Below, in pieces: positions 9,416 through 17,157 of a DNA stretch of 64,000 nt. Origin of the DNA: Aeromonas diversa CDC 2478-85 (GTDB lineage Bacteria > Pseudomonadota > Gammaproteobacteria > Enterobacterales > Aeromonadaceae); assembly GCF_000819805.1 (NCBI RefSeq), contig NZ_CDCE01000027.1, positions 74,598 to 138,597 of the forward strand, read 5' to 3'. Position 1 is the stretch's first letter. Each line of letters starts with the position of its first letter. The notes under the pieces were generated by a model. That model saw only the letters and a program-made list of their open reading frames with translations. It was not told where the DNA came from and made no database searches. Made by a program: the position numbers and the translations under genes.

Positions 9416-9763
9416 ATGTCCCAGATCACCCGCATCGGCACCACGGCCCGTTGGTCCGACGTCGTCATCCATAACGGCACCCTCTATGTGGTGGAAGTCC
9501 CCGCCACCCTAGAGGCCGACCTCCAGACCCAGAGCCGCGAGGTGCTGGCGAGCCTGACCCGGCTGCTCGAGGAGAACGGCTCCGGCGTCGACAAGATACT
9601 GATGGCCACCATCTATCTGAAGGACGTCGGCGACATCGCCGCCTTCAATGCCGTGTGGGACGCCTGGTTGCCGGTCGGCACGGCCCCGGTGCGCTGCTGC
9701 GTGCAGGCACGCATGGCCCACGACGACTACAAGGTCGAGATCCAGCTGATCGCCGCGGTGTGA
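9416..9763 (+). CDS. RidA/YjgF-YER057c family protein
   Basis: Member of the Rid superfamily, small trimeric proteins that hydrolyse reactive enamine/imine intermediates. 115 aa; AAGGAATCTTC precedes the ATG. The family core PVRCCVQARMAHDDYKVEIQ is present near residues 90-110, with the substrate-binding Arg-Cys and the KVEI strand. It resembles the YoaB/RutC-like branch rather than canonical RidA, so its substrate is uncertain. It is followed by a strong terminator, so tusA and this gene form a two-gene unit. Confidence 0.85.
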   Translation: MSQITRIGTTARWSDVVIHNGTLYVVEVPATLEADLQTQSREVLASLTRLLEENGSGVDKILMATIYLKDVGDIAAFNAVWDAWLPVGTAPVRCCVQARMAHDDYKVEIQLIAAV

Positions 9764-9776
9764 CTGCGACGGGATG

Positions 9777-9804
9777 AAAAAGAGCGCCTTTCGGCGCTCT
9801 TTTT
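9777..9804. terminator. Bidirectional terminator
   Basis: AAAAAGAGCGCC / GGCGCTCTTTTT hairpin with a four-base loop. It serves the RidA gene on the plus strand and oligopeptidase B on the minus strand, whose stop is 11 bases away. Confidence 0.9.
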
Positions 9805-9814
9805 GTTGGATGGC

Positions 9815-11938
9815 TTACGCCTTCTTGTCGATCTGGAGCAGGAAGGCGAACTCCATGGCTATGTCCTCGTAGGCCTTGAAACGGCCGGATTTGCCACCGT
9901 GCCCCGACTCCATGTCGGTGTTGAGCAGCAACAGATTGTGATCTGTCTTGAGCTCACGCAGCTTGGCGACCCACTTGGCCGGCTCCCAGTACTGGACCTG
10001 AGAGTCGTGCAGCCCAGTGGTCACCAACAGGTTGGGATAGGCCTGAGCCTTGACCTGATCGTAGGGGCTGTAGGACTTCATGTAGTCGTAGTAGGCCTTG
10101 TCGTTGGGGTTACCCCACTCGTCGTACTCACCTGTAGTGAGCGGGATCGACTCGTCAAGCATGCTGGTCACCACATCGACGAAGGGCACGGCGGCCACTA
10201 CGCCGCGATAGAGCTCGGGGGCCTGGTTGATGACAGCCCCCATCAGCAGGCCGCCGGCGCTGCCGCCCATGGCATAGACCCGATCGGCGGCCGCATACTT
10301 CTGCTCGACCAGGGCCCGGGTCACATCCACGAAGTCGTTGAAGGTGTTCTGCTTGTTGAGCAGTTTTCCCTGTTCATACCAGTCACGCCCCAGCTCCTCG
10401 CCACCGCGAATGTGGGCGATGGCGTAGACGAAGCCGCGATCGAGCAGGCTCAGGCGGGCGCTGCCGAAGTCCGGATCCATGCTGGAACCGTATGACCCAT
10501 AGCCGTAGACCAGCAGCGGGTTGCTGCCGTCTTGCTTGAACTTGTCTTTGCGCCACACCAGAGAGACCGGCACCTTGACGCCATCGCGGGCGCTCACCCA
10601 GAGCCGGGCGCTGGCGTAGTCCTCACTCTTGAAGCCGGCCACCGCCTGCTGCTTGAGCAGGGTGCGCTCGCCGCTATCGAGGTTCACCTCGTAGGTAGAG
10701 CTCGGGGTGGTTAGCGACGAGTAGCCATAGCGCAGGCGATCGGTGTCGGGTTCGGGGTTATAACCGAGCCAGGTCACGTAGGCGGGATCGTCGAAGGCGA
10801 TCGCCTTCTGCTCCCCATCCTTCCAGCGGATCTGGCGCAGCCGGGTCAGTCCCCCTTCCCGCTCCTCCACCACCAGCCAGTCGCGCAGCAGGGCGTAGTT
10901 CTCGAGCAGGGTGTCAGGGCGCGGCGCCACCACGGCCTTCCAGCGCGCCTCGGAGGCCTCGCGGGTCTCGTACAGGCCGAAGTTTTTGCCGTCCTTGTTG
11001 GAGCGCACATAGAAGTAGCCACGGTAGTGGTCGATGCCGTACTCGTGGTTCACCCGGCGTGGCAGGAACACCTTGGGAGGACGCTGCGGATGCTGGGGAT
11101 CGAGCAGCAGGGCCTCGCCCGTGGTGGTACTGGAGACACTGATGACGATGAACTCTTCCGAGGTGGTGGCATAGAGGCTGACGTAGAAGGTGTCGTCTTT
11201 CTCCTCATAGACCAGCTCATCCTTGGCCGGATCCGTACCCAGCACGTGGCGATAGACCTGATAGGGCAGCAGGGTCTGCGGGTGCTTGCGCACATAGAAG
11301 AGAGTCTTGTTGTCGGCAGCCCAGACGATATTGCCCGAGGTGTTCGCTATGGTGTCGGGCAGCCACTGACCGCGCTCGATGTCGAAGAAGCGAACCTGAT
11401 ATTGACGGCGCGACACCAGATCTTCAGTCACCGCCAGCAGCCGGTTATCCCGGCTCACCTCGAGATCGCCGGTGGCGTAGTAGTCGTGCCCCTCGGCACG
11501 CTGGTTACCGTCCAGCAGCAGCTGGGGCTTGGCGTCACCGCTCAGGGCCTGGCGAGTGTAGACGGCGTACTCCTTGCCCGGCTCGTAACGGGTCTGGTAG
11601 CGGTAGCCATTCTTGACGTAGGGCACCGACTCGTCGCGCTGGGGAATGCGCGCCACCATCTCCTTGTAGAGGGTGGCGCGCAGCCCCTTGGAGGGGGCCA
11701 GCATGGCGTCTGTGTAGGCATTCTCGGCCTTGAGGTAGTCGAGCACGGCCGGCTCCTGGCGAGCGTCGTCACGCAGCCAGTAGTAGTTGTCGATACGCTC
11801 GTCACCATGGGTCTGAAGCACGTGGGGGTGGCGGGCGGCCTGGGGGGGCGTGGGCTGGGTCATGGTGGCATCACTCGCGGCTTGGGCGGCCCCGGTCAGG
11901 AGTCCCAACCAGAGCAGCCAATGGGGTTTTAGTAACAT
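9815..11938 (-). CDS. ptrB: Oligopeptidase B (prolyl oligopeptidase family) with signal peptide
   Basis: Serine peptidase of family S9A that cleaves short peptides after Lys/Arg. I start it at ATG 11938 (707 aa; AGAGGA upstream). It begins with a clear signal peptide ([14 protein letters not shown], cleavage before Ala-Ser) that E. coli cytoplasmic PtrB lacks, so this form is probably periplasmic or exported. An N-terminal seven-bladed propeller (about residues 90-440) precedes the alpha/beta hydrolase domain. The catalytic triad is visible: Ser in MGGSAGG (about 559), Asp in [10 protein letters not shown] (about 644), His in ESGHGG (about 678). [11 protein letters not shown] carries the two Glu that set basic P1 specificity in oligopeptidase B, separating it from prolyl oligopeptidase. 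Confidence 0.92.
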   Translation of the reverse strand: MLLKPHWLLWLGLLTGAAQAASDATMTQPTPPQAARHPHVLQTHGDERIDNYYWLRDDARQEPAVLDYLKAENAYTDAMLAPSKGLRATLYKEMVARIPQRDESVPYVKNGYRYQTRYEPGKEYAVYTRQALSGDAKPQLLLDGNQRAEGHDYYATGDLEVSRDNRLLAVTEDLVSRRQYQVRFFDIERGQWLPDTIANTSGNIVWAADNKTLFYVRKHPQTLLPYQVYRHVLGTDPAKDELVYEEKDDTFYVSLYATTSEEFIVISVSSTTTGEALLLDPQHPQRPPKVFLPRRVNHEYGIDHYRGYFYVRSNKDGKNFGLYETREASEARWKAVVAPRPDTLLENYALLRDWLVVEEREGGLTRLRQIRWKDGEQKAIAFDDPAYVTWLGYNPEPDTDRLRYGYSSLTTPSSTYEVNLDSGERTLLKQQAVAGFKSEDYASARLWVSARDGVKVPVSLVWRKDKFKQDGSNPLLVYGYGSYGSSMDPDFGSARLSLLDRGFVYAIAHIRGGEELGRDWYEQGKLLNKQNTFNDFVDVTRALVEQKYAAADRVYAMGGSAGGLLMGAVINQAPELYRGVVAAVPFVDVVTSMLDESIPLTTGEYDEWGNPNDKAYYDYMKSYSPYDQVKAQAYPNLLVTTGLHDSQVQYWEPAKWVAKLRELKTDHNLLLLNTDMESGHGGKSGRFKAYEDIAMEFAFLLQIDKKA

Positions 11939-12043
11939 GTCGCGTCCTCTGCGATCTTCTTTCGGTCTGTCGAGCGGCTCCGGCCGCTCTCCTGGCGGCA
12001 CCAATCTGCCCCCATCCAGACGCGATGACAAGGCGATCCCTAT

Positions 12044-12070
12044 AAAAAAACCGCCACCCGGGGGTGGCGG
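12044..12070 (-). terminator. Terminator of the DUF411 operon
   Basis: CCGCCACCC / GGGTGGCGG stem with a two-base nominal loop, flanked by seven A on the plus strand, which become a T run for minus-strand transcripts. It lies about 80 bases after the DUF411 gene stop and also insulates the ptrB promoter region. Confidence 0.8.
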
Positions 12071-12148
12071 TCGATCACAGTGGCGGCTCGGCAGTCGACC
12101 AGGTGTGCCTCACATGGGATGAAAGGAGCCCACCACTGCGACCTGGGG

Positions 12149-12583
12149 TCAGCCCGGATAGGCTGACCAGCGGGCCGTCTTGCCCTCTTTGTCCATGCTC
12201 AGCACCTCATAGGGGTGACCTGGGATGTCCATCCCGGGGGCGCTCTGGGGCATGCCGGGAATGGTCAGCCCCTGGATCGCCGGTTTCTCCTTGAGCAGGC
12301 GCTTGACATCGGCGGCGGGGACATGCCCTTCCACCACATACCCTTCCACTATGCCGGTGTGGCAGGAGGAGAGCTCGGGACGGATGCCGTACCTGGCCTT
12401 GATGGTGGCGAGATCATTGGTCTCGACCACCTTCACGTCGAAGCCATTCTCCTCCATGTGTTTGACCCACCCCTTGCAGCAACCGCAGTAGGGGGATTCA
12501 TAAATGGTCATGCTCTGCCCCGCGACGGCGGAGAAGGCAGCCACACCGGCCATCATGGCCAGCAGACGGGATATGCGTTTCAT
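12149..12583 (-). CDS. DUF411 family periplasmic metal-binding protein
   Basis: 144 aa with a signal peptide (about 1-21, ending AVAG). The mature part begins MTIYESPYCGCCKGWVKHM, the Cys-x-Cys-Cys signature of DUF411 proteins, which are usually linked to copper resistance. A second Cys-His pair (SSCHTG) and Met-rich loops (GMPQSAPGMDIPG) follow, suitable for Cu(I). GAGGATAACCCG precedes the ATG. It follows the Cys-rich small gene by 56 bp on one transcript driven by a CueR-type promoter, which strongly supports a role in periplasmic copper handling. The exact biochemical activity of DUF411 is not known to me. Confidence 0.87.
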   Translation of the reverse strand: MKRISRLLAMMAGVAAFSAVAGQSMTIYESPYCGCCKGWVKHMEENGFDVKVVETNDLATIKARYGIRPELSSCHTGIVEGYVVEGHVPAADVKRLLKEKPAIQGLTIPGMPQSAPGMDIPGHPYEVLSMDKEGKTARWSAYPG

Positions 12584-12639
12584 CGGGTTATCCTCGTTTG
12601 ACTAGGGTTGTGCCTTCCACGAGGGAAGACGGCGACGGG

Positions 12640-12963
12640 TCAGACGATAAGGATAGGAGGGCGCTCCAGCCGCTCCACCGGTGCAACGGGCACGAAGCGG
12701 TTTGGCTCGGGGAAACAGGGGCGATCGGGGGCCAGACAGGCCACCCCGAGTCTGGCATCGGCCACAACCGCCATGCCGAGTGCCGTGGTGAAGCTGCCGC
12801 AAGGCATCGCCTTCTCCAGGTGGCGCTCCATGGATCCGCAGTGACTGGTAAAGGTACAGAGATCCGTCGCCGCCCGGGTCCCGAATGACATGAGTACCAG
12901 CAGCAGACACCACAGGGGTATCCAGCGGCCGGCGCTGAGTCGGGGACGGGCAAGGGAGAGCAT
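12640..12963 (-). CDS. Small secreted Cys-rich protein, copper-operon member
   Basis: 107 aa from ATG 12963 (GAGG six bases upstream). The in-frame ATG at 12990 is excluded because it lies at the -10 of the promoter. A signal peptide (about 15-32, IPLWCLLLVLMSFGTRA) is followed by a mature part of about 75 residues with five cysteines and one histidine (TDLCTFTSHCGSMERHLEK, then AMPC, GVAC, RPC), suggesting disulfides or metal binding. Family not recognised. The shared promoter type suggests a functional parallel with the small membrane protein at 4599-4970, although I see no clear sequence similarity. Confidence 0.72.
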   Translation of the reverse strand: MLSLARPRLSAGRWIPLWCLLLVLMSFGTRAATDLCTFTSHCGSMERHLEKAMPCGSFTTALGMAVVADARLGVACLAPDRPCFPEPNRFVPVAPVERLERPPILIV

Positions 12964-12990
12964 ACGAGACCTCGTTGAGTGCAGGGTCAT

Positions 12991-13021
12991 ATCCTAACCC
13001 TACCCTCGGGGTCAGGGTCAA
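12991..13021 (-). promoter_or_regulatory. Second CueR-type promoter
   Basis: Minus strand: TTGACC (13016-13021), a 19-base spacer, TAGGAT (12991-12996). The spacer holds ACCCTGACC...GGGTAGGGT (7 of 9 arm bases pair). The architecture is the same as the promoter at 5008-5038, so both copper operons probably answer to one MerR-family regulator. Transcription would start near 12984, 21 bases before the ATG. Confidence 0.78.
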
Positions 13022-13098
13022 GGCTCGTCTGCCGGGCTGGACGCCATCGATGCCCGGGCCGAGAATGGATCACCCCGACAGGCCAAACCGAGGACCCC

Positions 13099-13695
13099 AT
13101 GAAACGCATCCTGGTGCTGTTTGCCCACCCCGCCCTGCAGAAGTCGCGGGCCAACCGCAGCCTGTTACAGGCCATCGCCGATCTGGAAGGGGTCACCCTG
13201 CACGACCTCTACCAGACCTACCCGGATCAGCTGATCGATGTGAAACGGGAGCAGGCCCTGTTGGCCGAGCACGACCTCATCGTCTTCCAGCACCCCTTCT
13301 ACTGGTACTCCTGCCCCGCCATCCTCAAGGAGTGGTGCGATCTGGTGCTCGAGTATGGCTATGCCTATGGCCAGGGGGGCACAGCCCTGCACGGCAAGCA
13401 GTGGCTCTCGGCCATCACCACCGGGGGGGCGCCCGAATCGTATAGCGAGGCGGGCTACAACCGCCGCCCCCTGCTCGACTTCCTGCTGCCATTTCAACAG
13501 ACGGCCCTGCTGTGCGGCATGACCTGGCTGCCCCCCTTCGTGCTGCACTCCTTCCACAAGCTGAGCGAACCGGGAGCCTTCACCCGCTGCGGCCAGGAGT
13601 ATCGCCGCCTGCTCGAGGCCCTGCGCGACGATCGGCTGGCACAGACCCAGCTGGCCAGCCACGACTACCTGCGCGATCTGCTGGAGGTGCTGTGA
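13099..13695 (+). CDS. kefF: KefF/KefG-family NAD(P)H quinone oxidoreductase
   Basis: Flavodoxin-fold ancillary subunit needed for full activity of glutathione-gated K+ efflux. 198 aa from ATG 13099 (GAGGACCCC upstream). Family segments are ILVLFAHPALQKSRANR (FMN/phosphate loop), LIVFQHPFYWYSCPAILKEW and GGTALHGKQWLSAITTGG. The last and CGMTWLPPFVLH resemble KefF more than KefG, while the N-terminal half is KefG-like, so the F/G label is not firm. Its TGA overlaps the ATG of the downstream channel gene by one base (TGATG), indicating tight coupling. Confidence 0.9.
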   Translation: MKRILVLFAHPALQKSRANRSLLQAIADLEGVTLHDLYQTYPDQLIDVKREQALLAEHDLIVFQHPFYWYSCPAILKEWCDLVLEYGYAYGQGGTALHGKQWLSAITTGGAPESYSEAGYNRRPLLDFLLPFQQTALLCGMTWLPPFVLHSFHKLSEPGAFTRCGQEYRRLLEALRDDRLAQTQLASHDYLRDLLEVL

Positions 13696-15551
13696 TGGAA
13701 CAGGGACTGCTGCACAACGCCCTCATCTATCTGGGGGCCGCCGTCATCGCGGTGCCGCTGGCCAAGCGCTTCGGCCTGGGATCGGTGCTCGGCTACCTGC
13801 TGGCGGGCATAGTGATTGGCCCCTACCTGCTCGGCCTGGTGGGGGATCAGAAGGAGGTGATGCACTTTGCCGAGTTCGGAGTGGTGCTGATGTTGTTTCT
13901 GGTGGGGCTGGAGCTCAAACCCGCCCTGCTGTGGCAGCTCAAGGGACCCATCCTCGGCACGGGCGGACTGCAGATGGCGCTCACCACGGCCGCCCTCACC
14001 GGGGTGGGGTTACTCTTCTCTCTCGGTTGGCAGAGTGCGCTGGCCATCGGTCTGATCCTGGCGCTCTCCTCCACCGCCATCGCCCTGCAGAGCCTGCAGG
14101 AGCGTCGTCAGATGCAGAGCGAGAGCGGTCGCAGTGCGTTCGCCGTGTTGCTGCTGCAGGACATCGCCGTCATCCCCATCCTCTCCTTGCTCCCCCTGCT
14201 GGCCCTGCAGCCCACCACCCTCGGCGAGAGCAGCGGCCTCAGCGGCTGGCAGCAGGGCATGGTGGTAGCCGCCGCCATCAGTGGCATAGTGCTGGGAGGC
14301 CACTTCCTGATGCGTCCCATCTTTCGTGCCATCGCCCAGGCCCATCTGCGCGAGATCTTCGTCGCCGCGGCCCTGCTGCTGGTGGTGGGGATCGCCGTGC
14401 TGATGGAATCGGTGGGCCTCTCGCCAGCCCTCGGCTCCTTCCTGGCCGGCGTGGTACTGGCCGAGAGCGAGTACCGCCACGAGCTGGAGGCGGACATGGC
14501 GCCCTTCAAAGGCCTGCTGCTCGGCCTCTTCTTCATGTCGGTGGGGGCCGGCATCGACTTTAGCCTGTTCGCCGAACACCCCCTGCTGATCCCTCTGCTG
14601 GTGATAGTGCTGGTGGCGGTGAAGTGGGCCGTGCTGATGGGACTGGGCCGGGTGCTGCGGATGAGCCCGAACCAAAACTGGACCTTCGCCCTGGCGCTGG
14701 CCCAGGGGGGAGAGTTCGCCTTCGTCCTCTTCTCCTTCGCCGGCCAGGCCCGAGTGCTCGATGAGGAGCTCACCAGCCTGCTTACCCTGGTGGTGACCCT
14801 CTCCATGGCACTCGGCCCCCTGCTGCTTATCCTCAACGATCGCCTGATCCAGCCCCACTTCGACTATCAGGCCCCGGCCAGGGAGCACGCCAACCCCGAG
14901 CCGGCCGACAACCCTGTCATCATCGCCGGCTTCGGCCGCTTCGGGCAGATGGTGGGGCGCATGCTGCACGGCCACGGTATCGGCACCACCATACTCGAGC
15001 AGGACCCGAGTCAGATCGAGATGCTGCGCAAGTTCGGCTATCAGGTCTTCTACGGGGATGCGGCCAGGCTCGATCTGCTGCATGCGGCCGGGGCGCACCA
15101 GGCCAGGCTGCTGGTGGTGGCGGTCAACGACCCGGCCATGACCCTGGCCATCATAGAGACGGCGCGCAGACACTTCCCCCATCTCGGCATACTGGCCCGC
15201 GCCCAGGACCGCCCCCACGCCCACGATCTGTTGCGCCACGGGGTCGAGAGGGTCTATCGCGAGACCCTGGGCTCGGCGGTCGATCTCGGGGTCGAGGCCC
15301 TCACCCTGCTCGGCTTTCGGGCCAACCAGGCGTGGCGTGCCGGCCAGACCTTCAAGCAGCACGACAACCGCCTGCTGCACGAGCAACTCCACTATCTCGA
15401 CGACGAACACACCTATATCAACAAGAGCCTGCAATATCGCGACATCCTGGCCGACTTGTTGCAAGATGACGAGGAGGAGCAGGAGCGTACCCGTCACCAC
15501 GATTGGGACAGCGGCCTGCCCGCCGATGAATCTCCCAAGGAAGCAAGATGA
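13695..15551 (+). CDS. kefC: Glutathione-regulated potassium/proton antiporter KefC/KefB
   Basis: CPA2-family K+/H+ efflux system that acidifies the cytoplasm during electrophile stress; closed by glutathione and opened by glutathione adducts. 618 aa (E. coli KefC 620, KefB 601). About 12 membrane helices (residues 5-385), including the loop GLFFMSVGAGIDF, are followed by a TrkA-N/RCK domain starting VIIAGFGRFGQMVGRML (about 413), whose Gly-rich loop binds nucleotide, with the RKFGYQVFYGD segment. The C-terminal tail is Asp/Glu- and His-rich. The N-terminal and RCK sequences look closer to KefC. It overlaps kefF by one base and sirB2 by four. Confidence 0.92.
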   Translation: MEQGLLHNALIYLGAAVIAVPLAKRFGLGSVLGYLLAGIVIGPYLLGLVGDQKEVMHFAEFGVVLMLFLVGLELKPALLWQLKGPILGTGGLQMALTTAALTGVGLLFSLGWQSALAIGLILALSSTAIALQSLQERRQMQSESGRSAFAVLLLQDIAVIPILSLLPLLALQPTTLGESSGLSGWQQGMVVAAAISGIVLGGHFLMRPIFRAIAQAHLREIFVAAALLLVVGIAVLMESVGLSPALGSFLAGVVLAESEYRHELEADMAPFKGLLLGLFFMSVGAGIDFSLFAEHPLLIPLLVIVLVAVKWAVLMGLGRVLRMSPNQNWTFALALAQGGEFAFVLFSFAGQARVLDEELTSLLTLVVTLSMALGPLLLILNDRLIQPHFDYQAPAREHANPEPADNPVIIAGFGRFGQMVGRMLHGHGIGTTILEQDPSQIEMLRKFGYQVFYGDAARLDLLHAAGAHQARLLVVAVNDPAMTLAIIETARRHFPHLGILARAQDRPHAHDLLRHGVERVYRETLGSAVDLGVEALTLLGFRANQAWRAGQTFKQHDNRLLHEQLHYLDDEHTYINKSLQYRDILADLLQDDEEEQERTRHHDWDSGLPADESPKEAR

Positions 15552-15934
15552 TCACCTACTACCCATTGATAAAGCATCTGCACATGCTGCTGGCCATGAT
15601 CAGCCTGCTGCTGTTTCTCGGTCGCTGGGTGCTGGCCATGAAGGCGAGCCCGGCACTGAACCGCAAGTGGCTCAAGATTCTGCCCCACATCAACGACACC
15701 CTGTTGCTCGGGGCCGGCCTCTGGCTGGCCGTGCTGCTGCACCTCTCCCCGGGCAGCCAACCCTGGCTGCTGGCCAAGCTGATCGCCCTGGTCGGCTATA
15801 TCGCCGCCGGCATGGTGGCCCTCAAGAGCCGACAACCGCTCCCGCGTGCGGTGGCCGGTGTGGCCGCGCTGGGGCTGTTTGGCTACATGGTGGGCGCCGC
15901 CATCCTCAAGAGCCCTCTCTCCTGGTTCGGCTAG
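15548..15934 (+). CDS. SirB2 family membrane protein
   Basis: 128 aa, four predicted membrane helices, with the SirB2 opening YYPLIKHLHMLLAMISLLLF and the conserved KWLKILPHINDTLLLGAGLWL. Function is not established for the family. Its ATG overlaps the kefC stop (ATGA), so it belongs to the kefFC transcript, an unusual partner since sirB2 is more often near prfA/prmC or kdsA. A terminator follows 30 bases downstream. Confidence 0.88.
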   Translation: MITYYPLIKHLHMLLAMISLLLFLGRWVLAMKASPALNRKWLKILPHINDTLLLGAGLWLAVLLHLSPGSQPWLLAKLIALVGYIAAGMVALKSRQPLPRAVAGVAALGLFGYMVGAAILKSPLSWFG

Positions 15935-15964
15935 GCAAGAAAAACCGCTGCGACAGAACTCTTC

Positions 15965-15991
15965 AGGGCCCCACACAGGGCCCTTTCTTTT
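15965..15991 (+). terminator. Terminator of kefF-kefC-sirB2
   Basis: AGGGCCC / GGGCCCT, a 7-bp stem with a six-base loop followed by TTCTTTT. Confidence 0.8.
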
Positions 15992-16039
15992 GGAAAAAAC
16001 GATTATTTTCAATTGGATATGGAGTTTTGTATGTAAATG

Positions 16040-16103
16040 GCGACACTTGTCGCAGCAAAAAATGCGACAGATACTGTCGCAAGCACTGTCTAGGATAGCG
16101 ACA
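16040..16103. promoter_or_regulatory. Cluster of GCGACA/TGTCGC operators upstream of the WYL gene
   Basis: Two perfect inverted repeats, GCGACA-CT-TGTCGC (16040-16053) and GCGACA-GATAC-TGTCGC (16064-16080), plus a lone GCGACA (16098-16103). They start 24 bp apart and lie just upstream of the WYL start (16129) in an AT-rich promoter region. Likely autoregulatory sites of the downstream regulator. Confidence 0.65.
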
Positions 16104-16128
16104 TAGCCCATCAGCAAAGGCATTCACC

Positions 16129-17106
16129 ATGAGCAAGAAGCTGTTAAGACAACTGACGCTGGCACGTTGCATTCCGCACCGTCCCTACAAGCTGACCGCC
16201 AGCCAACTGCAGGTGAAACTCGAAGAAGAGGGGATCCGTGTCAGCCTGCGTACCGTCCAGCGCGACCTGGAGGAGATGTCCGGCATGGGTCTGTTCGACC
16301 TCACCTCCGATGAGCGCAGCAAGCCTCACGGTTGGTGCTTCGAGCGCAACGGCCTGAGCGACTTCGCCAACATCATGCCCCTCTCTCTGGCGGTGGCCCT
16401 GAAGACCTGGAGCGACCAGGCCAGCCAACTGCTGCCGGCGAGTGTGCTGACCGAACTCAACCCCCTGGTGGACAAGGCCTGCCAGGTGATCCAGGACAGC
16501 CAGAGCGAACCGGCCCAACGCTGGCTCGAAAGCGTGCACCAGTCACCGCGCCCCTTCGCCGGCAACCCGGACATCCGCCGCAGCACCCTGATCCGCGACG
16601 CCCTGTGGCGTGGTCGCAAGTTCAGCGCCGACGTGCAGCGGGTGATCAAGGAGCGCACCGTCTGGTTGCGTTACGATCTGATCAATCCGCTTGGCATCCT
16701 GAATCAGGAGGAGGGCCCGGTGCTGCTCTGTACCCTCTCCGAGCTGGATCCCAAGGTCTACGGCATCGCCTTCGACCATATTCGCGAGATAGAGCTGACC
16801 AACCACAGCACGACCCAGCCGAAGGACTTCAACCTCCAGAAGCTGGTGCGCGAGCAGAGCTATCAGGACGCCAACAGCACTATCCGCTTCGTCGGCCGCA
16901 TCGACGAGAGCAGCCAGGCCCTGCGCGAGAGCGACATTCCCGGGCGCAACCAGCGCATGACCCGCTATGACAAGCGCAGCGTGGTGGTCGAGACAGAGGT
17001 GGCTGACACTCCCGAGTTTCGCAGCTGGCTGCACAATATCGACGGGCACGTCGAGGTGCTGGCCCCTGAGTCTCTGAAGAAGGTCTATCCCTCTCGCCTC
17101 AGCTGA
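16129..17106 (+). CDS. HTH-WYL domain transcriptional regulator
   Basis: 325 aa. An N-terminal winged helix (residues about 5-75; TASQLQVKLEEEGIRVSLRT is the helix-turn-helix) is followed by a WYL domain (about 150-225, with TVWLRYDLINPLGIL and the IAFDHIREIELT segment) and a C-terminal WCX-like extension. WYL domains sense nucleotide or nucleic-acid ligands. Relatives such as BrxR and CapW guard defence islands, but no defence gene is adjacent here. The gene is a single unit with its own terminator, and the GCGACA repeats upstream suggest self-control. Target genes unknown. Confidence 0.87.
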   Translation: MSKKLLRQLTLARCIPHRPYKLTASQLQVKLEEEGIRVSLRTVQRDLEEMSGMGLFDLTSDERSKPHGWCFERNGLSDFANIMPLSLAVALKTWSDQASQLLPASVLTELNPLVDKACQVIQDSQSEPAQRWLESVHQSPRPFAGNPDIRRSTLIRDALWRGRKFSADVQRVIKERTVWLRYDLINPLGILNQEEGPVLLCTLSELDPKVYGIAFDHIREIELTNHSTTQPKDFNLQKLVREQSYQDANSTIRFVGRIDESSQALRESDIPGRNQRMTRYDKRSVVVETEVADTPEFRSWLHNIDGHVEVLAPESLKKVYPSRLS

Positions 17107-17114
17107 TAACGCCT

Positions 17115-17144
17115 AAAAAAACGCCGCTCTCTCGAGCGGCGTTT
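17115..17144. terminator. Bidirectional terminator between WYL gene and glycosidase lipoprotein
   Basis: AAACGCCGCT / AGCGGCGTTT, a 10-bp stem with a six-base loop, an A run on the left and TTT on the right, nine bases after the WYL stop and 13 before the minus-strand stop. Confidence 0.85.
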
Positions 17145-17157
17145 GCATTGCAGGCCA

